DNA from: Pseudomonadota bacterium | GTDB lineage: Bacteria > Pseudomonadota > Alphaproteobacteria > Sphingomonadales > Sphingomonadaceae | Direction: 5' to 3' | Assembly (NCBI GenBank): GCA_023424275.1 | Contig: JAFAED010000071.1 | Location: 1-7,297 of the forward strand | Length of the DNA stretch: 7,297 nucleotides | Shown: positions 1-6,148 of the stretch, in pieces | How positions within the stretch are numbered: position 1 is the first letter of the stretch | How the letters are laid out: every line of letters starts with the position of its first letter | Made by a program: the position numbers and the translations under genes | Notes under the pieces: model-generated | Told to the model about the DNA's origin: nothing | The model's input: only the letters and a program-made list of their open reading frames with translations | Databases searched by the model: none

Positions 1-792
1 GAAGTGCTCTGTAACGGTGGGGTGAACCTTGACCAGCGACGGCACTGGCGAAAGCGCTGGGCCGAAAGCATAGAATTCCCCTGGCGCCAATCGCCGCATG
101 AGATCGGCATCCTTGATGCTGAAACCGATCAAGTCGGCCGCCCGAGCGATATCGCGATCGAACACGTTCAAGCCGATCAGGAAATTTTGCAGTTCGGAGG
201 TCACCGACGTCGCCAGCTTTGCCAAGCGCTGGGTCGCGATAATCGGTGCAAGGCCACGCTTGCGGCCACGGGCGCAAAGATCGGTGAGGGTCGCGACACC
301 TAAGCGCCGCGCTTCAGCATCACGGGCGCTGCCGGCGACGTGAGGCGCCAGCAAGTGGCCTTCGTCGATGAATACCATGACGGTATTTTCCCACTCGTCC
401 CGGGGCGAACCGATCAAGCCCGCGAAGAAAGCAGCCGCCTTTACGATGCGCTGGTCGGGATCGAGGTCGGTCAGATCGAGATGAAGGGAAATTCGATGCT
501 TGCGGCCGCGGGCGCTCGCCGCCGTCAGGCCTTCCGCGGTCAAGTCAGTTGCCCGGATGGACGTCGCACCGATATGCGCGGCGAGATTATGGAAGTCGCC
601 TTCGGGGTCGACGATCATGACCGTCGTGTAATCGAACGTTTCTTCGATTATTCGGCGGAGGGTGCGGCTCTTGCCGGCGCCGGAACTGCCCTGGATCAAC
701 AGTCGGCCCGCCATGAGGCGGCCCAGATCGAGGCAAAGTTCGCCGCGGCAGTCTTGGCCGATAGGAACGAGGGTGCGGGGATCAATGGACAT
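1..792 (-). CDS. HerA/DUF87-like P-loop ATPase, C-terminus cut by the left window edge
   Basis: 264 residues are readable from an ATG at 792 to the window edge with no stop. A Walker A motif GSSGAGKS lies at about residues 35-42. It is followed by VDPEGDFHNL at 61-70, where HerA/VirB4-type ATPases carry a D-P-x-G/E-x-F/Y element. A Walker B VFIDE lies at about 140-144, and an Arg-rich RGRKRGLAPIIATQR stretch at about 175-189 resembles the sensor region of this family. Known HerA/FtsK-like enzymes form hexameric rings that move DNA or protein on ATP hydrolysis; that activity is inferred here. No SF2 or AAA+ sensor-2 layout was seen. The start lies 2 nt beyond the preceding stop (TGACCATG), which implies coupling, but the ribosome binding site is weak (GAAAGA). 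Eight of 32 leucines are TTG and one is TTA, whereas the visible start of the replication gene uses CTC/CTG, so this gene may have a different origin. A nuclease partner, if any, would lie outside the window. Confidence 0.85.
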   Translation of the reverse strand, partial: MSIDPRTLVPIGQDCRGELCLDLGRLMAGRLLIQGSSGAGKSRTLRRIIEETFDYTTVMIVDPEGDFHNLAAHIGATSIRATDLTAEGLTAASARGRKHRISLHLDLTDLDPDQRIVKAAAFFAGLIGSPRDEWENTVMVFIDEGHLLAPHVAGSARDAEARRLGVATLTDLCARGRKRGLAPIIATQRLAKLATSVTSELQNFLIGLNVFDRDIARAADLIGFSIKDADLMRRLAPGEFYAFGPALSPVPSLVKVHPTVTEHF

Positions 793-794
793 GG

Positions 795-1052
795 TCAGTC
801 TTTCATCATCCAGGGCGCGTCGGCGTGCTGGTTTGCGCCGGCGGGGTCGCCGGCAGGGGTCGAAGCGGGGCGGGGCTCGATGGCGCGGCCGCAGCGGCGG
901 ACGGCGGCGAGGCGGCCCTGTGCGGCCTTCCAGCGGTCGCGGGCCATCGCGTCTTTCGCCTCGAGCAGCGTCAGGCCGTGTGCTCGGGCATATTCGAAGA
1001 TCTGACGATGCTCGCGCAGCTGGTCGGCGCGTGTGGGGCGCGGCGCTTTCAC
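795..1052 (-). CDS. Small conserved-looking phage protein of unknown function, 85 aa
   Basis: I do not recognise a named family. The GTG start overlaps the stop of the upstream HTH gene (GTGA), and the stop lies 2 nt before the ATPase start. The open frame continues far upstream, but that part is a shadow of neighbouring genes: it is Arg/Pro/Ala-rich and low in complexity. The N-terminal half (about residues 10-50, with REHRQIFEYARAHGLTLLEA and AMARDRWKAAQGRLAA) looks helical and basic and could be a small DNA- or protein-binding helical domain. Residues 58-78 are Pro/Ala-rich, and the chain ends in PWMMKD. It has one Cys (about 54), so no zinc site is apparent. The start has only weak Shine-Dalgarno support (GGGGCCG) and depends on coupling. 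Cotranscription with phage early genes is clear; the role is not. Confidence 0.7.
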   Translation of the reverse strand: MKAPRPTRADQLREHRQIFEYARAHGLTLLEAKDAMARDRWKAAQGRLAAVRRCGRAIEPRPASTPAGDPAGANQHADAPWMMKD

Positions 1053-1333
1053 CGACCGGCCCCGGCCACGCGGCGCCGCGAGCGCATGCGGGCGATCGCT
1101 TCGGCGAGCATCATGCTGCCGATGCGGGCGCTGTCCTTCCAACTGTCGCGGCCGTTGTCGGCGTAGTTTTTCTGGATCGACTGGACACGGTGCAGTTTCA
1201 GGCCGGTGCGGTCGGCGATCGTGGCGCGGTCGAGGCCCGCGTCGGTGAGCTGAAGCACCGCGCGTTCCTTGGCGGTGAGGCCGTCCGACGCGATCGGCCG
1301 CTCGCGGTCGCTGTGGTCCTGAACGCGGCTCAT
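1049..1333 (-). CDS. HTH protein resembling LuxR/sigma-region-4 domains, 94 aa
   Basis: Residues 19-57 (from LTAKERAVLQLTDAGLDRA through the HRVQSIQKNY helix) have the pattern of a LuxR-type or sigma-70 region 4 helix-turn-helix. An 'LT-x-x-E-x-x-V-L' entry helix is followed by 'T-I-A-D-R-T-G-L', a turn, and a recognition helix. There is no receiver, ligand-binding or sigma region 2 domain, so it is a stand-alone DNA-binding module. The C-terminus is Arg-rich (MRSRRRVAGAGR). The ATG at 1333 was chosen over a longer in-frame reading because it overlaps the previous stop as ATGA, has an AGG-like site just upstream, and the extension upstream is Arg/Ser/Pro-rich shadow sequence. It is likely a phage early regulator or a host-transcription modulator. 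The target is unknown, and a DNA-binding replication accessory role is also possible. Confidence 0.8.
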   Translation of the reverse strand: MSRVQDHSDRERPIASDGLTAKERAVLQLTDAGLDRATIADRTGLKLHRVQSIQKNYADNGRDSWKDSARIGSMMLAEAIARMRSRRRVAGAGR

Positions 1334-1551
1334 TTCCGGACCTTTCCGGAGGAAGGGTTGCCGGTGTGCCATTGGTGGCAATACGAACAGCGATAGGCGT
1401 GAAGAGACGCTGTCGAGTAGCGCTTTTGCTTGTGGCACTGGCTCTTCTTGCGGCCGCGTTTCTGGATGCGCCCGATCGTGGCGATCGCATCGGCCTTGGT
1501 GGCGTAGGCTGCCTTGCCCTCGCATTGGGCGCTTTGCGTGTTGAAGCTCAT
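1330..1551 (-). CDS. Small basic protein with C-terminal CxxC-x3-H putative zinc site, 73 aa
   Basis: The protein is very basic, with a KRGRKK cluster at about 31-36 and Lys/Arg spread through the middle. The C-terminal part AYRCSYCHQWHTG (about residues 52-64) holds Cys55, Cys58 and His62. Cys10 near the N-terminus could be the fourth ligand; Cys39 and His40 are alternatives. Short phage proteins with this 'aYrC-xx-C-xx-WH-xG' ending are common in early regions and are usually annotated as hypothetical; that comparison is from memory. The layout suggests a small nucleic-acid-binding zinc protein, but no function is established. The ATG at 1551 overlaps the upstream stop (ATGA) and has GGAG upstream at a slightly long spacing. 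The stop overlaps the next start in the same way, so the gene is embedded in the leftward operon. Confidence 0.85.
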   Translation of the reverse strand: MSFNTQSAQCEGKAAYATKADAIATIGRIQKRGRKKSQCHKQKRYSTASLHAYRCSYCHQWHTGNPSSGKVRK

Positions 1552-1817
1552 GAGCCCTGCACTCCCAAGCCAGGTTCTGCCGGGGGCGTGGCCGCAGGCT
1601 CCGCCGGGGCCGGTTCGTAGCGTTCACCGCAGAAGGGGCAGAAGGTCGGGACCACGCGGGCATGGCGGCCCTTGCGGCGCGGCTCGACCTTTTCGGTTTC
1701 GAGGACCGGGCGGGTGAAGCCAAGCTGGCCGTCGACGCCGAGCGAGATCGAATGGACAAGGCGGGTGTTATGGGCCGCCAGCTTTGCATCCATGTCGGAA
1801 AGGCATTCGCAGGTCAT
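1548..1817 (-). CDS. Small zinc-ribbon-like phage protein, 89 aa
   Basis: The N-terminus is MTCECLSDMDAKLAAHNTRL, with Cys3 and Cys5. A FCPFCGERYE motif at about residues 59-68 supplies Cys60 and Cys63, giving a likely four-Cys zinc site made from two distant pairs. Between them lies a beta-like stretch ending in RPVLETEKVEPRRKGRHAR, followed by a hydrophobic VVPTF. Residues 69-89 form a Pro/Ala-rich tail. I recall similar proteins as unnamed hypotheticals in alphaproteobacterial prophages, with no assigned role. The start is well supported: GGGAGG (complement of 1825-1830) lies 7 nt upstream, and the ATG shares one base with the previous stop (TAATG). It could bind nucleic acid or act as a structural zinc partner of the replication proteins; neither can be shown here. 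Confidence 0.87.
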   Translation of the reverse strand: MTCECLSDMDAKLAAHNTRLVHSISLGVDGQLGFTRPVLETEKVEPRRKGRHARVVPTFCPFCGERYEPAPAEPAATPPAEPGLGVQGS

Positions 1818-2248
1818 TATGCGGCCTCCCTCTGCAGGGTGGCAGCGACGGCGCGGCCGAGATCGGTGGGCTTTTGGTGAACGGCGACCATCATGCGGCC
1901 GAAGCCCATCGTCATCGGACTATCGGCAAGACCCTTGCGCTTCAGCGCTTCGCGGGCGCGGGTCAGGCGGCGGTCGTAATTTCCCTTGCCGTCGTCGCGC
2001 AGCAGCAGCAGCGCCTGCCGTTCGGTCGGGGCCAGGGCCTTCGCGATCTCCGCCAGCTGCTCGGCGGCGTAGCCCGACGCCTGGGCGCCGTGCGGCGTCG
2101 TTTCGTCGATCGGGTCCGCGACCTGACTGGCGCAGCTGTCGCAATAGAGGCGGCCGCCGCGCCAGATCCAGCCGGGGGGATCGTAAGTCGTCTGGCTGTT
2201 ATGTTCGACGCTGCAGCGGGCGCAGACGTGGATATGGCCGATCGTCAT
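1817..2248 (-). CDS. Zinc-ribbon protein with winged-helix-like C-terminal half, 143 aa
   Basis: The N-terminal 40 residues contain CARC (Cys9, Cys12) and CDSC (Cys36, Cys39), separated by an aromatic stretch that includes PPGWIWRGGRLY. This is a clear two-knuckle zinc ribbon. From about residue 60 the pattern 'L-x-P-T-E-R-Q-A-L-L-L-L', a basic middle, 'LTRAREALKRKGLA' and a last helix 'LGRAVAATLQ' looks like a winged-helix fold of the MarR-like kind. The protein probably binds DNA and may be a regulator, but no known family can be named. Start choice: an ATG at 2254 overlaps the replication gene's stop (ATGA), but AAAGGAG (complement of 2256-2262) sits 7 nt before the ATG at 2248 and only 1 nt before 2254. 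The downstream start is therefore preferred and the protein is two residues shorter than the maximal reading. The stop overlaps the next gene by one base. Confidence 0.85.
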   Translation of the reverse strand: MTIGHIHVCARCSVEHNSQTTYDPPGWIWRGGRLYCDSCASQVADPIDETTPHGAQASGYAAEQLAEIAKALAPTERQALLLLRDDGKGNYDRRLTRAREALKRKGLADSPMTMGFGRMMVAVHQKPTDLGRAVAATLQREAA

Positions 2249-2250
2249 GA

Positions 2251-4947
2251 TCATTCTCCTTTCGATGCTTGGGAGGGGGCGGATTTTTCGAAGATCCAGC
2301 AGTGCGAACCGATGCCGTTGGGCGCGTTGACCGTCTTGTCGGCGACGTATTTCCGCCGTTTGGAGTCGCGCAGCAGCTTTTTCAGTTCGTCGATCTTGAG
2401 TGGGGTCAGGTTCGCGTTGCGGACCCGGCGATCGAGCGCGGGGAGGTTGATCGCGATGAACTGGTCGGGCTTGCGGCTGCGGTTGATCGGATCGTCGGGG
2501 GGCGGCGACATGCGCGCTTCCATGTCGAGCAGATAGTCGACGGTTTCCCAGAAGGACTGAACCAGCGGATGGTCGCCGCCGCAGCTTTGCTGGCGATCGA
2601 GCGCCATGGCGTCGATGAAGCGGATCGTCTGTCCAATCGCCTCTTCGTCCATCGGCATAATTTCGGCCGTCGCCTCGAGCGCGGCGACCAGCTGGCTATG
2701 GTTCAGGATGCAGCGATCGTTGTGCAGGCCCTTGGTGCGCTGCGGCATCGCGGCTTCGTGATATTCGACCTGTTTGAAGAAGGTATCGAGCCAGCGCTTT
2801 TCGTTGCGCACGATGTGGACGACGGTGCCCGACAGATCGTCGATCGGCGTCTGCTGGATCCGGCGCGCGGCGGCGCGACTGCCATCGGTCCAATGTTCCT
2901 TGTTGATCGAAAAGGACATCAGGCGTTCGAGCACCGCGGGGATGCTGTCGATGCGCTGGTTCTGCATCAGGTAGATGGAACCCAAGAAGGGCGGTTCGAC
3001 CGTTTCGGCGCCGCCGGTGCGGGCGCCGGTGACGCGCGGCGATCGGCCGTTGAAGAGGGTCAGCAGTTCGGTCCAATCGAACTGGCGGCGGTGCGCGGTG
3101 CGTTCGGTGTCGCGGTTGCCCTCGATCAGGCCGACCGGGAGGTTGGACACCTTGACGAAATTGCGGGCGACGCCGGCGATCGAGCCCTTGTTCGGATCGA
3201 AGCCCTCGTATTTCTTGCGGCCCAGCAGCTTCCACATGAAGGTGATGATCGTGGTCTTGCCCGACCCGGGATCGCCGGTGATTTCGAGGAAGCCGAGCGA
3301 GTCATGGCGGTTGCGGATCTGGACCGCGAAAAGCGACATCACGAAGAAGGCGAGGGTGGCGTAACCGCGCACGCCCCATGCGCCCCACAGATCCTTCATC
3401 CATGGGAAGTCGCGGACGTCGGGGTTATAGTTGATCGACAGGATGCGTTCGGGGGTGCGCAGCTTGACCGCGGCCTTGCCGAAGTCGAAATATTTCTCGC
3501 TGTTGATCTTGACCAGGCGGCCGTCGCGGACGGCAAGATCCCCGAAAACCCAAGCGCCGTGCGGTTCCGAATAGCCGGTGAAGGGCAGCGGTTCGACGAT
3601 CTTGATGCTCTTCGTCTGTTGCCGCATCAGGCGGTCGAGCTGTTCGGGTGTGCCCGACCAGCCGCCGGCAAAGGCCATCAGCCGTTTCTTGAACTCGCCG
3701 CCGGCGGCGCAGGCGTTGCTGCTGAAGCGCGCCTTTACGGTTTGACGGTGCTTTTCCGGGAAATCGATTTGCAGGAAGAAGTTGGTTTCATCGAGCGTCT
3801 CGTCGCGCTCCATGTAAAGGATGCGGAAGGCGCAGTTCGCGATCTCGTCGACGTCGAGGCGCTGGCGCTTGTCGCCGTCGTCGCCCTCGTAAGTGATCTT
3901 CGCCGCCCAGGTGCGGTTGTCGAAGCGGAAGGTGAAGTTCGACAGGCCGCGGTGATTGTGGATCAGCTTGGCCTTGTCGCGCGCGCTTTCGGCGATGGTG
4001 ACGGCGCCGTTCCACAGATATTCGTCGATCATGACCCGCGAGAAGGGCGCGCGGTCGGGGTCGCCCTTCCAATCAAGATGGCGGATCAGCAGGTCGTTCC
4101 AGTCGAGTTTCGACCCCTCGCCATCGGGGCGGACCTGTGCGGCGGTCGCCTCCCATCCTTCGAGCCGGGCCCTGCGGACGAATTTGCGGGTGTAGCTGAC
4201 GCCGGCGGCGCCGACGTCGAAGGCGAAGACAAGGCGGGGACGGTGTTTGGGGTTCTTTTCCGCGATGACGCGCAGCAGCTCGGCCAGCGAATCCTCGGGC
4301 CAGTTGTTCACCGTCATCAGGCTGACCGCGACGATGTCCGCCTGGACTAGCGCGGTGGCGTCGAAAATCCCCTCGACCAGCCAGATCTCTTCGGCGGCCG
4401 CCAGCATTTCCCATGAAACGGTCGGACCCTGCCACCAATGACCGCCCCAGCGCCCTTCGTCGGGGTTGGTCTTTGCCAGCTCGGGATCGATCCAGCGAAA
4501 GCGCGCCTTTTTGTCGAAGCGGCCCGGGCGGTCGATCAGCCGTTCCCACCAGCTGCCATTGGCGAGCGGGAAGCGGACGGTCGCCGTCGTCAGGTTCTTT
4601 TTGCGATCGTGATAGGTTTCCTGCGAATAGGATCCGCGCAGCAGCTGAAGATCGAGGAAGCGTTCGTGCGACAGATATGCGTCGGCCGTCGCATTCGGAT
4701 CGGCCTCAGTCGCCGGGGCGCGCTTCGACCAGTCTTCGAACAGGTCGGACAGCTGGTTGCGGACGGTGTCTTCCCATCCGCATTCGTTCAGGCGGCCGCA
4801 TTTGACCATGCGCGGCTGGTCGGCCGAACAGAAAAGCTCCCACTTGCCGCATTGGGGGCACTGGCCCTGCTGCAGCCATTTCCCCTTTTGCGATTTGAAG
4901 CGGAAGGAGGATTTGAGGCCTGAAATGATGTCGTCGGCGAGGGCCAT
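2251..4947 (-). CDS. Phage replication protein: zinc finger, TOPRIM primase-like region and SF3/AAA-type helicase, 898 aa
   Basis: This is a primase-helicase-like replication protein. A zinc motif lies at the N-terminus (Cys30, Cys33, Cys50, Cys56, with Cys40 nearby). Residues about 120-180 (ATVRFPLANGSWWERLIDR and following) resemble the segment before TOPRIM in DnaG/T7 gp4-type primases. TOPRIM motif 1 is IWLVEGIFDA, with Glu192. Motif 2 is LVFAFDVGAAG at 239-249, with Asp244, but Gly246 stands where the second Asp of DxD is usual. DWNDLL at 282-287 follows. The helicase has Walker A GDPGSGKTT at 558-566, a possible Walker B LPVGLIEG at 603-610 (Glu609), a sensor-like YLMQNQ (Asn663) and a candidate Arg finger at Arg675. 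The SF3/D5-like assignment is a family-level inference. It probably opens and primes the phage origin. It is the only operon member preceded by a real gap (75 nt), and the ribosome binding site is weak. It ends in an ATGA overlap. A TOPRIM-derived, non-catalytic primase region is a serious alternative. Confidence 0.93.
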   Translation of the reverse strand: MALADDIISGLKSSFRFKSQKGKWLQQGQCPQCGKWELFCSADQPRMVKCGRLNECGWEDTVRNQLSDLFEDWSKRAPATEADPNATADAYLSHERFLDLQLLRGSYSQETYHDRKKNLTTATVRFPLANGSWWERLIDRPGRFDKKARFRWIDPELAKTNPDEGRWGGHWWQGPTVSWEMLAAAEEIWLVEGIFDATALVQADIVAVSLMTVNNWPEDSLAELLRVIAEKNPKHRPRLVFAFDVGAAGVSYTRKFVRRARLEGWEATAAQVRPDGEGSKLDWNDLLIRHLDWKGDPDRAPFSRVMIDEYLWNGAVTIAESARDKAKLIHNHRGLSNFTFRFDNRTWAAKITYEGDDGDKRQRLDVDEIANCAFRILYMERDETLDETNFFLQIDFPEKHRQTVKARFSSNACAAGGEFKKRLMAFAGGWSGTPEQLDRLMRQQTKSIKIVEPLPFTGYSEPHGAWVFGDLAVRDGRLVKINSEKYFDFGKAAVKLRTPERILSINYNPDVRDFPWMKDLWGAWGVRGYATLAFFVMSLFAVQIRNRHDSLGFLEITGDPGSGKTTIITFMWKLLGRKKYEGFDPNKGSIAGVARNFVKVSNLPVGLIEGNRDTERTAHRRQFDWTELLTLFNGRSPRVTGARTGGAETVEPPFLGSIYLMQNQRIDSIPAVLERLMSFSINKEHWTDGSRAAARRIQQTPIDDLSGTVVHIVRNEKRWLDTFFKQVEYHEAAMPQRTKGLHNDRCILNHSQLVAALEATAEIMPMDEEAIGQTIRFIDAMALDRQQSCGGDHPLVQSFWETVDYLLDMEARMSPPPDDPINRSRKPDQFIAINLPALDRRVRNANLTPLKIDELKKLLRDSKRRKYVADKTVNAPNGIGSHCWIFEKSAPSQASKGE

Positions 4948-4979
4948 TGGGTGTCCGTAAAAAGGGTGCAGTCAGGGGG

Positions 4980-4994
4980 CCGGCGAAATGCCGG
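4980..4994. repeat. Small stem-loop CCGGC-GAAAT-GCCGG
   Basis: A perfect 5-bp GC stem with a 5-nt loop lies between the Ogr-like and replication genes. On the leftward transcript it is followed by C-rich sequence, and the T-run comes too late for an intrinsic terminator. It could tune read-through or translation of the replication gene; chance is also possible in DNA this GC-rich. Confidence 0.4.
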
Positions 4995-4995
4995 G

Positions 4996-5017
4996 GAGCG
5001 GGGTTTGAGCGGGGTTG
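4996..5017. repeat. 11-bp tandem direct repeat (10 of 11 identical) before the replication gene
   Basis: GAGCGGGGTTT at 4996-5006 is followed directly by GAGCGGGGTTG at 5007-5017. Two adjacent near-identical 11-mers at one-helical-turn spacing in the operon's only gap could be a protein-binding or origin-associated repeat. Two copies are too few to call an iteron array, and slippage in GC-rich DNA is an alternative. Confidence 0.55.
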
Positions 5018-5022
5018 AAGGG

Positions 5023-5394
5023 TCAGGCTGCGGCTTGGCCGGGCGGATCGTCGAACATGTCGATCGTGGCCGGGTCATATCCGGACGGCGGCGGAAAATA
5101 GGTCTTTCGCGGGACGCTGGCCGGGGCCATCGGGATGTCGATGCCGGGGCGGGGGATCGCGCTGGGCGACAGGCCGTAGACGATCGCCATCTGCGCCTTC
5201 CATGTGAAGCCGCAGTCGGGGTTCATGCACAGGCAGAACAGATCCTTGCTGGTCGGCGTCACCATTTCCGACGTGCGGATGTAGGACGGCGCGTGACAAT
5301 GCGGGCAGGGGATCATCGAATGCCGCTGGCGCAGGTTCGGATCGTCGCCCGCGACTATGTTGCGCGTGCGCGGCGGCTGGGCGGGGGCGATCAC
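5023..5394 (-). CDS. Ogr/Delta-like zinc-finger transcription activator, 123 aa
   Basis: After 26 extra N-terminal residues, the protein from about residue 27 matches the phage P2 Ogr / P4 Delta family. The motif CPHC (Cys30, Cys33), then 22 residues, Cys56, then 4 residues, Cys61, has exactly the C-x2-C-x22-C-x4-C spacing of P2 Ogr. It includes the family's 'RTS...T...K' stretch (YIRTSEMVTPTSKDLFC) and 'CMNPDCGFTWKA'. GLSPSAIPRPGIDIP follows, where Ogr has its 'IVKPGEV...P' segment. Ogr/Delta proteins activate phage late promoters together with the host RNA polymerase alpha subunit; the same role here is inference. The GTG start at 5394 overlaps the CII-like stop (GTGA) and has GGGAGGG (complement of 5401-5407) 6 nt upstream. 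An internal ATG at residue 27 would give a family-length protein but lacks the coupling. The roughly 40-residue C-terminal tail is Pro-rich and not typical of Ogr. Confidence 0.85.
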   Translation of the reverse strand: MIAPAQPPRTRNIVAGDDPNLRQRHSMIPCPHCHAPSYIRTSEMVTPTSKDLFCLCMNPDCGFTWKAQMAIVYGLSPSAIPRPGIDIPMAPASVPRKTYFPPPSGYDPATIDMFDDPPGQAAA

Positions 5395-5888
5395 TGGCGA
5401 CCCTCCCGAATGATCATGCGGACTTCGGCGCGCATGGCGAGGGCGTTGGCGATGACGTCGTCGATCGCATCGTCGATGGCTTCGGCCTCGAAAAGATCGA
5501 TTTCGTCGTCGTCGGATTTCGCCTCGAGGATCGTCTGCGCCAGATCGCTGGTTTCCTTCGACTGGCCGGCGAACAGCTTCAGCAGATCGCGGCCGCTGGC
5601 GGCGCCCTTGGGCATCGGCACGATCTCGCTATCGATGCGGGCGGCCATCAGGCTGGTGACATGCGGATGGCCGGGGTGACCGACCGTCGCCGCCTCGAGG
5701 ATCGCGATCTCGTCGAGCCGTAGCCAGCGGTCGGTCGACGGGCTGCAGCATTCGCTGATGCGGCGCTGGTCGCGGCCAAGGCGCTTGCCGGCGGCTTCCT
5801 GCCCGCCATAGGCCTTGACCAGCGCGAAGCACGCCAGTTTCAATTCCTGCTGTTCCGGGGTCAGCACGATGTTGCGGCGGGCGCTCAT
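5391..5888 (-). CDS. CII-like phage regulatory protein (CP76 type), 165 aa
   Basis: Residues about 16-82 carry the signature of the phage CII/CP76 regulator family. LACFALVKAYGGQEAAGKRL leads into a helix-turn-helix (about 27-48, with GRDQRRISECC), then DRWLRLDEIAILEAATVG and the GHPHVTSLMA ending. The C-terminal half (100-165) is strongly acidic and helical, with clusters such as KSDDDEIDLFEAEAIDDAID, and may drive oligomerisation or contact RNA polymerase. Family members are thought to act in the lysis-lysogeny decision, in the way lambda CII does, and this one sits downstream of a Cro-like gene in the matching position. Which promoter it controls cannot be seen. The ATG at 5888 overlaps the previous stop as ATGA with GGAAG upstream, and the stop overlaps the Ogr-like GTG. 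Confidence 0.88.
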   Translation of the reverse strand: MSARRNIVLTPEQQELKLACFALVKAYGGQEAAGKRLGRDQRRISECCSPSTDRWLRLDEIAILEAATVGHPGHPHVTSLMAARIDSEIVPMPKGAASGRDLLKLFAGQSKETSDLAQTILEAKSDDDEIDLFEAEAIDDAIDDVIANALAMRAEVRMIIREGRQ

Positions 5889-6148
5889 GCGGCTTCCGCC
5901 TGTTGAAAATCGATCTGGCGGCCCAAGGCCTTGGCGACCGCAAAGGCGATCTTCGTTCGCGACCAGCGCGGTTCGTTGCCGATGGCGCCGCCATCTTCGG
6001 CCAGCGCCACGGCTTCGTTCAGGATTGCGGCCAAGCGCTTGGCACCGTCCAATGTGTTGACGGTCATGAAGTGATCGCCGTCCAGCAGGACGTTGGCGTC
6101 GGTGCGGAACGCCTTGAAGCCGTAAGCGGTGAAGGGCGGTTGGCTCAT
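5885..6148 (-). CDS. Early-region protein of unknown function, 87 aa
   Basis: I do not recognise this protein. Its composition is balanced and looks coding: an N-terminal beta-like stretch (YGFKAFRTDANVLLDGDHFM), then a helical stretch (GAKRLAAILNEAVALAEDG), then a basic segment and a final helix (KIAFAVAKALGRQIDF). There are no Cys residues, no membrane segment and no nucleotide-binding motif. The start is secure: GGAG (complement of 6156-6159) lies 7 nt before the ATG, which overlaps the previous stop (ATGA). It lies between cro and the cII-like gene, where temperate phages often keep small accessory early proteins. A decision-modulating or host-takeover role is possible but unsupported. 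Confidence 0.82.
   Translation of the reverse strand: MSQPPFTAYGFKAFRTDANVLLDGDHFMTVNTLDGAKRLAAILNEAVALAEDGGAIGNEPRWSRTKIAFAVAKALGRQIDFQQAEAA

Larger units (their letters stand above)
4948..5022. other. The only intergenic gap inside the early operon
   Basis: These 75 bases separate the Ogr-like gene from the replication gene; every other junction in the operon overlaps or leaves 2 nt. On the transcribed strand the gap holds an imperfect tandem repeat, a small CCGGC/GCCGG stem and a TTTTT run about 12 nt before the replication gene's ATG. There is no good Shine-Dalgarno sequence before that ATG. The gap may be an untranslated leader that controls replication-protein synthesis, an internal promoter region or a remnant of module exchange. 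I see no clear -35/-10 pair. Confidence 0.6.

Noticed and set aside
340..1005. Plus-strand open frame of 221 codons at the left end
   Set aside because: It is antisense to the ATPase gene, which has clear Walker A and B motifs, and to the 85-aa gene. Its own translation has no recognisable feature.
795..1490. Full 231-codon leftward reading ending at 795
   Set aside because: Only the last 85 codons look coding. The upstream part is Arg/Pro-rich and overlaps the HTH and Cys-motif genes in another frame. The GTG at 1052, overlapping the HTH stop, is the better start.
1049..1789. Full 246-codon leftward reading ending at 1049
   Set aside because: The first 152 codons are a Ser/Arg/Pro-rich shadow of the two small Cys-motif genes. 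The HTH gene starts at the coupled ATG at 1333.
2269..4350. A 693-codon open frame on the plus strand
   Set aside because: It lies wholly antisense to the replication gene, whose zinc, TOPRIM and Walker motifs prove that strand is coding. GC-rich DNA with few stops often leaves the complementary frame open. The translation is low in complexity and has no domain.
4950..4994. Intrinsic terminator before the replication gene
   Set aside because: The stem has only 5 bp and the T-run is about 14 nt away, too far to act together.
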